This document shows, piece by piece, positions 1 to 6,395 of a DNA stretch of 6,946 bases. A model generated the notes under the pieces. It had not been told where the DNA came from, searched no databases, and saw only the letters and a program-made list of their open reading frames with translations. How positions within the stretch are numbered: position 1 is the first letter of the stretch; each line of letters starts with the position of its first letter. The DNA is from Actinomycetes bacterium. GTDB taxonomy: Bacteria; Actinomycetota; Humimicrobiia; JAHJRV01. The stretch spans positions 1-6,946 of the forward strand of contig DAOWJR010000069.1 in NCBI GenBank assembly GCA_030640275.1, given 5' to 3'. The translations under genes and the position numbers were made by a program.

Positions 1-2
1 GT

Positions 3-107
3 AAAAATTTGGTAATAGAAAGATTAGGATATCAGATAATTAGAAAACATATAAAAGATGGGGTATGCGAGCACTGCGGTTTCAAAATTGATGGTGTAGG
101 ATTGTGA
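3..107 (+). CDS. amrS: AmmeMemoRadiSam system radical SAM enzyme, C-terminal end (partial)
   Basis: Only the last 34 codons are in the window; the gene enters from the left and stops with TGA at 105-107. The visible peptide reads LVIERLGYQIIRKHIKDG, then VCEHCGFKIDGVGL. From memory of the family, this matches the C-terminal zinc-ribbon-like tail of AmmeMemoRadiSam radical SAM proteins, which typically run C-G-x-L-L-I-E-R-x-G-F, then K-D-G-x-C-P-x-C-G-x-x-I-P-G-V-W. The CxxC pair (CEHC) would be the second half of a four-cysteine metal site whose first half lies outside the window. The usual PGVW ending is DGVGL here. Family members co-occur with AMMECR1 and Memo domain proteins; the reaction is not established. 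The gene overlaps the next permease by four bases (GTGA). The radical SAM core is not visible, so the assignment rests on a short tail. Confidence 0.72.
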   Translation, partial: KNLVIERLGYQIIRKHIKDGVCEHCGFKIDGVGL

Positions 108-1441
108 AGAGAATAAAAAAGATTGCTTATAGTTTTAGCTCATTTGCTTCTCAATTTGTTTCTAATACCTTTGGAACTTATGTAAATTATTTTTATATAG
201 ATTTAATGAAACTGAGCCCACAACTCTTCCGTAATGGATGGATTTTATATAGTATATGGAACGCAATTAACGACCCGCTATTTGGACATTTTTCTGATAA
301 AACAAGAACTAAGTGGGGCAGAAGAATTCCTTATATTGCATTTAGCATAATTCCATTAGCAATTTGTTTTGCTCTTATCTGGTCCCCACCTTTTAGAGTA
401 GAGCGTGGTCAGACAATTCAGCTTTTCATTTATTATTTAATTTTAGTTTTTCTTTTCGACACATTTTACACTCTAATATTTTTAAACACATCAGCACTTT
501 TTCCAGAAATGTTTACTAATTTAAAAGAAAGAACCGAGGTTGCTGGATACAGGAATTATCTACTATTTATTGGATTAATAACAGGATCAGCCCTCTCCCC
601 TCTTGTCTATACAAGAATTGGTTGGCGTGGTATGGGAATTCTATATGGAACAATTTTTATCATTGTTATGAGTATATCTTTACGGGGAAGCAAGGAAAAA
701 AAAGAATTTGGTGTAGAAAAAGCACTTCCTTTCACTCAAGCATTAAAATGTTCCCTTAAAAATCGTTCTTTTATAACCTATGTTTTAGCTAGTTTTTTAG
801 TTCAACTTAGTTTTACAATGCTCATAGCTTGCTTGCCCTTCTACACAAAATATGTCTTAAAAGGTACAGATCAAGACAATACAAAAATGTTATTACCTAT
901 ATTCTTAATTGCTTTTGCCACAATACTTATATGGAAAAAAATAACTGATAAATTCGGAGCTAAAAAAGCATTCAGGATAGCAATAATAACTTTTTCTATA
1001 GCAATAATTCCTCTATTTTTTATAAACAATATAAAAACTGGAATGATTGTCTCTGCATTTCTTGGTATAGGTTTAGCTGGTTTAAATTTTCTTTTTGATG
1101 TCTTACTTTCAGACGTTATTGATGAGGATGAACTTAAAACTGGTGTTAGAAGAGAGGGAATATATTTTGGAATGCAAGGATTTATAGTAAGAATATCACT
1201 TTCAATTCAAGCAATAATGATTTCATCCGTTCTCACTTCAACTGGATATAATGCAGAACTTAAAGTGCAACCCTCATCAGTAGAATTAGGAATTCGTTCC
1301 CTAATATCTATCATTCCTATTATTTCTCTGGCTTTAGCTTTCATCTCAATATCATTCTATCCACTATATGGAAAGAAGCTTGTTGAAATTAAAGAACAAG
1401 TAGAAAAACTTCATAAAAAGAAAATTAAAAAACTTGAGTAG
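104..1441 (+). CDS. GPH-family (MFS) cation symporter-like permease
   Basis: A 445-residue polytopic membrane protein of the glycoside-pentoside-hexuronide:cation symporter branch of the major facilitator superfamily (MelB/MFS_2 type). Two family signatures are visible. The first is in the loop after helix 2, residues 53-77, with NAINDPLFG followed by SDKTRTKWGRRIPYI. The second is in the C-terminal half, residues 337-356, with DVIDEDELKTGVRREGIYFG. About 12 hydrophobic segments fit, and the length is typical. The C-terminus (from about residue 422) is a Lys/Glu-rich cytoplasmic tail. The GTG start at 104 overlaps the upstream radical SAM gene's TGA, so translational coupling is likely; no strong ribosome binding site precedes it. 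Substrate cannot be read from sequence: family members carry sugars or glycosides with Na+ or H+, but remote members carry other solutes. No sugar-metabolism gene is adjacent. Confidence 0.9.
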   Translation: MKRIKKIAYSFSSFASQFVSNTFGTYVNYFYIDLMKLSPQLFRNGWILYSIWNAINDPLFGHFSDKTRTKWGRRIPYIAFSIIPLAICFALIWSPPFRVERGQTIQLFIYYLILVFLFDTFYTLIFLNTSALFPEMFTNLKERTEVAGYRNYLLFIGLITGSALSPLVYTRIGWRGMGILYGTIFIIVMSISLRGSKEKKEFGVEKALPFTQALKCSLKNRSFITYVLASFLVQLSFTMLIACLPFYTKYVLKGTDQDNTKMLLPIFLIAFATILIWKKITDKFGAKKAFRIAIITFSIAIIPLFFINNIKTGMIVSAFLGIGLAGLNFLFDVLLSDVIDEDELKTGVRREGIYFGMQGFIVRISLSIQAIMISSVLTSTGYNAELKVQPSSVELGIRSLISIIPIISLALAFISISFYPLYGKKLVEIKEQVEKLHKKKIKKLE

Positions 1442-1447
1442 TTATTT

Positions 1448-2092
1448 CTAAATATAAAGGTCTCTGGAGGAACAATGCTCATTTAAATCACAATTTAAAC
1501 AATCAGGTTTTTTAGATTTACAAACATTACGACCATGAAGTATTAAAGCATTTGAAAAAAATATCCACTCATCCTTTGGAATTACTTCCATTAAATCCAG
1601 TTCAATTTTTTCTGCTTTTTCTTCTGAAGTAAGTCCTAAACGTCTTGAAACTCTATTTACATGTGTATCAACAGCAATAGATGGAATATTAAAATGGTTT
1701 CCTAAAACAACACTTGCAGTCTTTCTACCCACCCCAGGAAGGGAAACTAAATCTTCCATATTATCAGGAACTTTCCCTTCAAAATCTTCTAATAGTTTTT
1801 TACAACATGCAATAATGTTTTTTGCTTTATTTCTAAAAAATCCTGTTGATTTTATATCTTCTTCTAAATCTATTGGATTTACATAAGCATATTCATAAGG
1901 TGAAGGATATTTTTTAACAAGATTTTCCATCACCTTATTTACCTGCTTATCTGTACATTGAGCAGAAAGTATTGTAGCAATCAAAAGCTCAAATGCATTT
2001 TCATGTTTTAGAGCTGTCTTAGCATCTGGAAAATTTTTATGCAATATTCTTAAAATTTCACTTACTCTCTCTTTATCACTTTTAGATTTCAT
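1448..2092 (-). CDS. nth: Endonuclease III (DNA glycosylase/AP lyase)
   Basis: A 214-residue base-excision repair enzyme that removes oxidised pyrimidines and cleaves the abasic site by beta-elimination. All diagnostic parts are present: helix-hairpin-helix LPGVGRKTA at residues 118-126 with catalytic Lys124, catalytic Asp142 in VDTHVNR, and the C-terminal iron-sulfur cluster loop C191-x6-C198-x2-C201-x5-C207. These match Escherichia coli Nth Lys120, Asp138 and Cys187/194/197/203 with a constant offset of four. The early motif LLIATILSAQCTD (residues 36-48) is also typical. Length is normal and nothing is missing. The ATG start (2090-2092) has AAAGGA about 11 bases upstream on the minus strand. 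It converges on the GPH permease with a six-base gap between stop codons and is divergent from the second permease. It is probably monocistronic. Confidence 0.97.
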   Translation of the reverse strand: MKSKSDKERVSEILRILHKNFPDAKTALKHENAFELLIATILSAQCTDKQVNKVMENLVKKYPSPYEYAYVNPIDLEEDIKSTGFFRNKAKNIIACCKKLLEDFEGKVPDNMEDLVSLPGVGRKTASVVLGNHFNIPSIAVDTHVNRVSRRLGLTSEEKAEKIELDLMEVIPKDEWIFFSNALILHGRNVCKSKKPDCLNCDLNEHCSSRDLYI

Positions 2093-2176
2093 ATTTTCGA
2101 GATTCCTTTAATTATTTCTTAGGTATAGTGTTTTCAAATTTTAAATCTTAATTAAAAATAGTTTTTTTATCAGATT

Positions 2177-2206
2177 TTATTAATTATAAAACATTTATAT
2201 TATAAT
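2177..2206 (+). promoter_or_regulatory. Candidate promoter for the second MFS gene
   Basis: A perfect -10 hexamer TATAAT lies at 2201-2206, about 40 bases before the GTG start. The best -35 with 18-base spacing is TTATTA at 2177-2182, only three of six matches, so support rests on the -10 alone. In such an A+T-rich divergent intergenic region (2093-2246) a TATAAT could occur by chance. I found no convincing promoter for nth on the opposite strand. Confidence 0.35.
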
Positions 2207-2246
2207 AGTAATTAAAAAATTAAAGTTATAAGAAAGGAAACTAATA

Positions 2247-3404
2247 GTGGATGAAAGAGAATCAAAAAGAGCAATAAGGATATTTGGTCTGGCTTCATTT
2301 TTAAATGATATGGGCTCAGATATGATATATCCTATATGGCCATTGTTTGTAACAAATGTTCTAAAAGCAAATATGTCAACCTTAGGGTTCATTGATGGTT
2401 TGGGTGAAGCTATTGTTTCATTATCCCAGGTAGTCTCTGGTTACATTTCTGACAGGATAAGAAAAAGAAAGATTTTTATCTGGCCAGGATACTTAATGAG
2501 TTCTATCTCCAGAGTCGGATATGCCATATCATCAATATGGCAACATCTCATACCATTTAAAATTTTAGATAGAGCAGGTAAGATAAGAGGTGCACCAAGA
2601 GATGCTGAAATAGCTGACCTTTCTACCGATGAGAATCGTGGAAAAAATTTTGGTTTTTTAAGAACAATGGATAATTTAGGAGCAGTGTGTGGAATACTAT
2701 TATGCCTTCTTCTTTTTAATAAACTTGGATATAAAAACCTTTTCCTAATTGCTGCCATACCCTCTTTTATTGGAGCAATTCTCATCTTAATATTCGTAAA
2801 AGAGAGACGAGCAGGACTAACCAAGATATTCAAACCATTAACTCTAAAAGATTTTAGTAAGAACCTTATATTATTTCTAATTCTTAGTACAATTTTTGCT
2901 TTAGGTGCTTTTAGCTATTCATTTTTATTAATATTTGCAAAAGAACTTGGATTCCAAATTAAATTTATTCCTGTACTTTATTTAATATTTTCAGTTGTAG
3001 CAACTTTAACTGCTCTTCCATTTGGTGGATTATCCGATAAATTAGGAAGGAAACCAATTCTTATTCTCTCCTACATTTTCTGGATTTTATTATGTATTTG
3101 TTTTGCTTTTATAAAAAGCTATTGGATAATCTTTTTGGTGTTTGTTTTATATGGTCTACATAAAGGTTCTTTAGAGCCTGTACAAAGGACTTTAGTTTCT
3201 GAACTCTCTCCTGAGAAGTATCGAGCAAGTATTTTAGGAACCTACCAGATGGTAATTGGACTTTCTGCTCTACCAGCATCTTTTATCGCTGGAATATTGT
3301 GGGATAAGATTGGTATGTCAACCCCATTTATCTTCTCATTAGTTTTAGCTGTCTTAGCTATCTTCATCCTTTTTTTTGTAAAAGAAAAGAGAAAACCCAT
3401 TTAA
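2247..3404 (+). CDS. Major facilitator superfamily permease (MFS_1, efflux-like)
   Basis: A 385-residue membrane transporter with about 12 hydrophobic segments. Motif A occurs in both halves: GYISDRIRKRK at residues 65-75 and GGLSDKLGRKP at 260-270, the sign of the duplicated MFS fold. Between them lie DRAGKIRGAPRDA (108-120) and ENRGKNFGFLRTMDNLGA (129-146), typical of a group of prokaryotic MFS proteins often named multidrug or efflux permeases. The family usually reads GKGIR where this protein has GKIR, a one-residue loss. The opening FGLASFLNDMGSDMIYP is also characteristic. The GTG start is supported by AAAGGA at 2233-2238, eight bases upstream; no in-frame ATG lies close by. Substrate and direction are unknown. 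It is unrelated in detail to the GPH permease upstream and is probably transcribed alone. Confidence 0.88.
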   Translation: MDERESKRAIRIFGLASFLNDMGSDMIYPIWPLFVTNVLKANMSTLGFIDGLGEAIVSLSQVVSGYISDRIRKRKIFIWPGYLMSSISRVGYAISSIWQHLIPFKILDRAGKIRGAPRDAEIADLSTDENRGKNFGFLRTMDNLGAVCGILLCLLLFNKLGYKNLFLIAAIPSFIGAILILIFVKERRAGLTKIFKPLTLKDFSKNLILFLILSTIFALGAFSYSFLLIFAKELGFQIKFIPVLYLIFSVVATLTALPFGGLSDKLGRKPILILSYIFWILLCICFAFIKSYWIIFLVFVLYGLHKGSLEPVQRTLVSELSPEKYRASILGTYQMVIGLSALPASFIAGILWDKIGMSTPFIFSLVLAVLAIFILFFVKEKRKPI

Positions 3405-3469
3405 AAAAATTTCTTATAATAAAATAAATTTATTTACCTTGATATCCAAGTATTGGAATAGGATATTAT

Positions 3470-3505
3470 GTTTAGATTTCTAAACATGTGCTTAGATTTC
3501 TAAAC
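3470..3505. repeat. Two copies of a 16-base palindrome, 20 bases apart
   Basis: Copy 1 (3470-3485) is GTTTAGATTTCTAAAC: seven-base arms GTTTAGA/TCTAAAC around a TT centre, a perfect inverted repeat. Copy 2 (3490-3505) is GCTTAGATTTCTAAAC, with one mismatch. Offset is exactly 20 bases, about two helical turns, which would put two dimeric repressor sites on the same face of DNA. A rival explanation is tandem slippage: the copies can also be read as a 20-base unit repeated 1.8 times, and copy 2 overlaps the decayed HEPN-like frame. No intact gene starts immediately downstream, so any operator role would be a relic or would concern the broken ATPase. Confidence 0.5.
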
Positions 3506-3573
3506 AAGAAGCTGAGGAAATATTAAAACTTACAGAGAGATTTTATAAATGGGTTGCTAAAAAGATAGGATAA
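3496..3573 (+). pseudogene. Remnant of a HEPN-domain protein C-terminus
   Basis: An open stretch of 25 codons ends at TAA 3571-3573 and has no start codon; a TAG lies directly upstream at 3493-3495. The peptide includes QEAEEILKLTERFYKWV. It resembles the last amphipathic helix of small HEPN-domain proteins (typical pattern: acidic-D/E-A-E-E-A-L-K-L-A-E-x-F-x-x-W/F-V-K). These are often partners of minimal nucleotidyltransferases in toxin-antitoxin-like modules. The rest of the domain, including its R-x4-6-H motif, is not recognisable upstream, and no nucleotidyltransferase is nearby. It is best read as the tail left after deletion. The match is short, so confidence is modest. Confidence 0.42.
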
Positions 3574-3588
3574 TCTTCTACTAAAAGA

Positions 3589-4212
3589 ATGGCAAGAATA
3601 AGAGTTAAGAATATAACTAAATATTTTGGTGAACAAAAGATACTTGATGCAGATATAGAAAAATATCTAAGTTTTTCACCAAAACAACTATCAGAGGGTC
3701 ATAAACAGACAACTGCTGTAGGAAGAAGCATTATAAAAAGAAAAATAAATGTGCTTCTAATGGATGAACCATTATCAAATTTAGATGCTAAAGTTAGGAG
3801 TCAGTCAAGACATAAGATTAAAAAGTTAATACAATCTCTTTCAAATACTGTTATTTATGTTACAGCTAATGGTTTAGAAGCAATGGCGCTTTGTAATAGA
3901 ATTGCAGTTTTACTTAATAAAGAAATTGTTCAAATAGGCTCTCCTGAAAAATTATATTCGGATCCAGCAAATCTTTTCATCTTTCAGCTTTTTAGTAGAT
4001 TTCCAATTAATCAAATAAATGGAACGATTGAAGAATCAAAATTTAGTAAAAATAAACAAGTAATAAAAATTCCGTATAAAGTTACTGATACATTGGAAGT
4101 TATCATGGCTATTAGACAAGAGGATATTTATCTATCTCAGAAAAATAAAAATATATTAAATGAAAAAGTTTTAATAGAAGGTAAATTAATAGAGAAAAGA
4201 ATCGGAATTTAA
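3589..4212 (+). pseudogene. Broken CUT1/MalK-type ABC transporter ATPase
   Basis: This 207-codon frame matches a sugar-importer ATPase (MalK/UgpC type, usually about 360 residues) with a large internal deletion. Residues 1-21 (VKNITKYFGEQKIL) are the normal N-terminal strand. From residue 22 the sequence jumps to the segment before the signature motif, so Walker A, the Q-loop and about 110 residues are gone. The signature LSGGQ is LSEGH (34-38). Walker B VLLMDE and the D-loop PLSNLDAK (55-68) survive. The switch histidine of the H-loop is lost: VTAN (91-94) where VTHD is expected. A partial C-terminal TOBE region is visible (MAIRQEDIYLS, 173-183) but is cut short. No ribosome binding site precedes the ATG. 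Without Walker A it cannot be a working ATPase. No permease or solute-binding genes are near, so it looks like a relic of a lost or moved sugar transporter operon. Confidence 0.85.
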
Positions 4213-4339
4213 TATTAGTCATCTTATCTTTCAATAATAAAATACCATTATAAGAAGTCTTTCAATGATATCTCCTTATGCTACAGTCTTATCATAGGAA
4301 ATACCCTAAGAAATAAAAATCTAAATAATATCTTAATTA

Positions 4340-4378
4340 TTTCTTCACAATTTCTAAACATTTTTTTGTTATTCTAAA
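4340..4378 (+). promoter_or_regulatory. Candidate promoter with TTTCT/TTCTAAA direct repeats
   Basis: TTTCT occurs at 4340-4344 and 4351-4355, an 11-base offset typical of OmpR/PhoB-family half-sites. TTCTAAA occurs at 4352-4358 and again at 4372-4378, exactly 20 bases apart. An extended -10-like TG-T-TATTCT sits at 4367-4375, and TTCACA at 4344-4349 resembles a -35 but with a 20-base spacer, longer than optimal; activator-dependent promoters often have poor spacing. TTCTAAA also turns up by chance elsewhere in the window (for example in nth), so this is suggestive only. Confidence 0.3.
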
Positions 4379-4382
4379 GTTG

Positions 4383-4397
4383 GTTAATTTGATTAAC
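4383..4397. promoter_or_regulatory. Operator-like palindrome before the 128-residue gene
   Basis: GTTAAT-TTG-ATTAAC is a perfect inverted repeat with six-base arms and a three-base centre, 36 bases before the ATG at 4434. If the TATTCT at 4370-4375 is the -10, the palindrome would cover the transcription start, a usual place for a repressor. The regulator is unknown. Low complexity of the arms keeps confidence moderate. Confidence 0.4.
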
Positions 4398-4433
4398 ATT
4401 TCTTAATAAAAATGAAGAAAAAAGGAGGCATTT

Positions 4434-4820
4434 ATGTCTACAAAACGTAAAATTCTTATAGGATTACTTGTTTTATTTGCTATTGTTGTTATAGCAGGTG
4501 GTGGATGTGCTCTTTATTATGCTGGATATCGAGTAGGATCTTTAAGTACAGTTAATTTTGGAGAACGTATTCAAGGTATCTCACGCTTTCATTATGGTTT
4601 CCCCTCTCCAAGGATGCTAAAAAGACCTTATGGTCATTTTGGAAGAGGTAATATGCGTGGGTTTGGTGGTTTCTTTCCTTTCAGGGTTATACCAGGAATT
4701 TTAGTAATCATAGGGATTACTGCTCTTATTGTTGCTGCTGTTATTTATCATAAAAAGATGTTGAAACTGTTGCATAAGAGAGTGGAAGAACATCATACAG
4801 ATAAAACACCACAACAATAG
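4434..4820 (+). CDS. Small two-helix membrane protein of unknown function
   Basis: A 128-residue protein I do not recognise as a named family. It starts with a short basic N-terminus (KRK), then a transmembrane helix at about 7-30, a soluble loop of about 55 residues (31-84) rich in Gly, Phe, Arg and His (for example GHFGRGNMRGFGGFFPF at 67-83), a second helix at about 85-105, and a charged Lys/His/Glu tail. With the positive tail and N-terminus inside, the loop would face outward. Start choice is firm: a perfect AGGAGG at 4423-4428 lies five bases before the ATG. A cysteine at residue 25 follows AGGG, which does not fit a lipobox. It stands alone between the ABC relic and a strong terminator and faces the two-component operon, which may control it (inference from position). 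The strong ribosome binding site, operator-like palindrome and terminator suggest a truly expressed, regulated gene. Confidence 0.8.
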   Translation: MSTKRKILIGLLVLFAIVVIAGGGCALYYAGYRVGSLSTVNFGERIQGISRFHYGFPSPRMLKRPYGHFGRGNMRGFGGFFPFRVIPGILVIIGITALIVAAVIYHKKMLKLLHKRVEEHHTDKTPQQ

Positions 4821-4826
4821 ACTCTA

Positions 4827-4872
4827 AATATGATGAGCTATAACTAAGCTGATTATGATATAGCATCATATT
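4827..4872 (+). other. Hairpin in the 3' untranslated region
   Basis: AATATGATG (4827-4835) pairs with CATCATATT (4864-4872), nine base pairs. After a two-base bulge (AG), CTATA (4838-4842) pairs with TATAG (4859-4863), adding five pairs, with a 16-base loop. It begins a few bases after the stop of the 128-residue gene and is followed by the terminator, not by a T-run of its own. It could protect the mRNA 3' end or be part of a tandem terminator region. Confidence 0.45.
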
Positions 4873-4879
4873 ATTTAAT

Positions 4880-4926
4880 AAAAGAGGTGGGGCTTTTAAA
4901 AATGTTAGTAGTTTCCACCTCTTTTT
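4880..4926. terminator. Bidirectional rho-independent terminator
   Basis: AAAAGAGGTGG (4880-4890) pairs perfectly with CCACCTCTTTT (4915-4925), an 11-base stem with a 24-base loop, ending in a T-run at 4922-4926. The A-run on the left side gives a T-run on the minus strand too, so the element can end both the 128-residue gene and the converging histidine kinase operon. The loop is longer than usual, but the inner TTTTAAAA may fold to shorten it. Confidence 0.85.
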
Positions 4927-5012
4927 GCATATTGATAGTAAAATAAAATATTCAAAAATGTACTATAAATATGTATTTTTTACTTGAAAGAAGAAGTGAA
5001 ATAATAAATATT

Positions 5013-6395
5013 TTAAAGTGGAAGTGAAATTTTAAAAGTAGTGCCTTTACCAAGTGTACTTTTAACTGATATTGTTCCACCGTGTGCTTCTACAATTGAT
5101 TTTGCAATTGCAAGTCCCAAGCCTGTTTCACCTTCTTTTTGTTTACGAGATTTATCACCTCTGTAGAAGCGCTCAAAAATGTGTGGCAAATCCTTTGGAT
5201 CAATACCAGCTCCATTATCGTGGATTTTTAGGTGAATTGTATTATTTTTTCCTTTAACTGATACAGGGTAATATTTAGCTGATAATATTATCTGTCCTCC
5301 CTTTTGTGTATAACGCAATGCATTATTTACCAAATTTCCTAATACCTGTGTCATCCTATCTGGATCTATTTCTATCTTTGGCAAATCCTCTGATGCTTTT
5401 ACTTCTAAAATAATATCTTGCTTTTTGGTTTGTGTCATATATGCTGATGCAGTTCGTTTTAACAACTTATATGGTGAAACATATCTACGATTCAATGACA
5501 ATTCTCCAGCATCAGCGAGAGATAATGTTCGCAAATCATCAATTAAGTAGCCAAGATGTTGAGCCTCACTATGTATAACATCATATACTTCGGATTTGCC
5601 TTCTAACTTGCCATCACTCAATGCTTCAGTATAACCTAAAATTACACTCAATGGTGTTCGCAAATCATGGGCAATGTTAGTTGTCATCTGGTGACGCAAT
5701 TTGTTTGATTGTTCCAAATCAGAACTCATTTTATTAAATGAAGAAGCCAATTCCCCTAACTCATCCTTTGTTCGAACTGGTACCTGGTGCCCTAATTCTC
5801 CTTTTGCAATGATTTTTGTTGCAGCAGTAAGTTCACGAACTGGACGAGAAATGTTACGTGCTAACAAAACACCTAATAATAATGCAGTTAATGCAGCAAT
5901 CAATGCACTAAAAACAATTACTCCTTTTATGCGCTTTAAGAAATTCATCTCTGGTGATTCCAATATGGGGTGGCTACTATTTTCAATTAAATCAAATAAC
6001 AACCAACCAACTGTTTTTCCATCTATCTCTATTGGTACCCCATTTTTAATATCACTTTGAGTAACCTGCTCTCCTACCTTATAGTACTGACCACTATATA
6101 CAACTACTCTACTTGCATCAATAAGTGTTACTGGTACCCAAATGCGTCCCCAATGTCTCCAATGTCCTGTTTTATCACGTACTAAAATTACACTTATACC
6201 TTCCCAACTGTTACTTCCCTTATAGTATTCAGTTAATGTACTAATTAGATCAATTTTATAACGGTTTAAAACAAATTTACCAAATTCAGGTCGCATCCGT
6301 TGACCAATGAATAAAGCAACAATCATAACTACAGTTAGACTAATAATGAGAAAGGCTATTATAAGTTTAATTGATAAAGAACGCATCTTAATCAC
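5013..6395 (-). CDS. Membrane sensor histidine kinase (BaeS-like)
   Basis: A 460-residue two-component sensor. Order of parts: transmembrane helix at about 11-30; an extracytoplasmic sensor region (about 31-155) rich in aromatics, including EYYKGSNSWEGI and GKTVGWLLFD; second helix at about 157-178; HAMP domain to about 230; dimerisation domain with phosphoacceptor His243 in IAHDLRTPLS; then the ATPase domain with N-box NLVNNALRYT (354-363), G1 DNGAGI (393-398), F-box IFERFYRG (406-413) and G2 GETGLGLAI (422-430). All catalytic motifs are intact and the protein ends normally. The sensor region resembles that of BaeS-type kinases, but the signal is unknown. The GTG start overlaps the response regulator's TGA by four bases (GTGA), implying coupling; an in-frame ATG nine bases later (6384-6386), preceded by AGGTGA, is an equally good start and gives the more usual MRSLSIKL opening. 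Transcription ends at the shared terminator downstream. Confidence 0.95.
   Translation of the reverse strand: MIKMRSLSIKLIIAFLIISLTVVMIVALFIGQRMRPEFGKFVLNRYKIDLISTLTEYYKGSNSWEGISVILVRDKTGHWRHWGRIWVPVTLIDASRVVVYSGQYYKVGEQVTQSDIKNGVPIEIDGKTVGWLLFDLIENSSHPILESPEMNFLKRIKGVIVFSALIAALTALLLGVLLARNISRPVRELTAATKIIAKGELGHQVPVRTKDELGELASSFNKMSSDLEQSNKLRHQMTTNIAHDLRTPLSVILGYTEALSDGKLEGKSEVYDVIHSEAQHLGYLIDDLRTLSLADAGELSLNRRYVSPYKLLKRTASAYMTQTKKQDIILEVKASEDLPKIEIDPDRMTQVLGNLVNNALRYTQKGGQIILSAKYYPVSVKGKNNTIHLKIHDNGAGIDPKDLPHIFERFYRGDKSRKQKEGETGLGLAIAKSIVEAHGGTISVKSTLGKGTTFKISLPL

Noticed and set aside
1425..1460. Weak inverted repeat around the convergent stops of the GPH permease and nth
   Set aside because: Only three to four pairs form with mismatches, which does not support a terminator.
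2195..2392. Minus-strand open frame of 65 codons over the start of the second permease
   Set aside because: It lies antisense to a convincing MFS gene and its product is not recognisable.
2441..2833. Minus-strand open frame of 130 codons inside the second permease
   Set aside because: It is antisense to conserved MFS motifs, has no recognisable domain, and looks like a shadow of the real frame.
3422..3435. AAATAAATTTATTT palindrome after the second permease as a terminator
   Set aside because: The stem has only A-T pairs and no loop, so it would be too weak to terminate.
3470..3506. Possible CRISPR array from the repeated 16-base element
   Set aside because: There are only two copies with a four-base gap, which leaves no spacers of usable length, and no cas genes are present.
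4256..4290. Minus-strand AAGGAG followed by a TTG start as a small gene
   Set aside because: The frame stops after five codons, so it is probably a chance match.
4494..4512. Lipoprotein signal (lipobox) at Cys25 of the 128-residue protein
   Set aside because: The residues before Cys are A-G-G-G, lacking the aliphatic residue expected at -3, and the protein has a second membrane helix.
5701..6060. Plus-strand open frames of 119 codons (and of 61 codons at 5072-5257) within the histidine kinase
   Set aside because: Both are antisense to intact kinase domains, and neither has a recognisable product.
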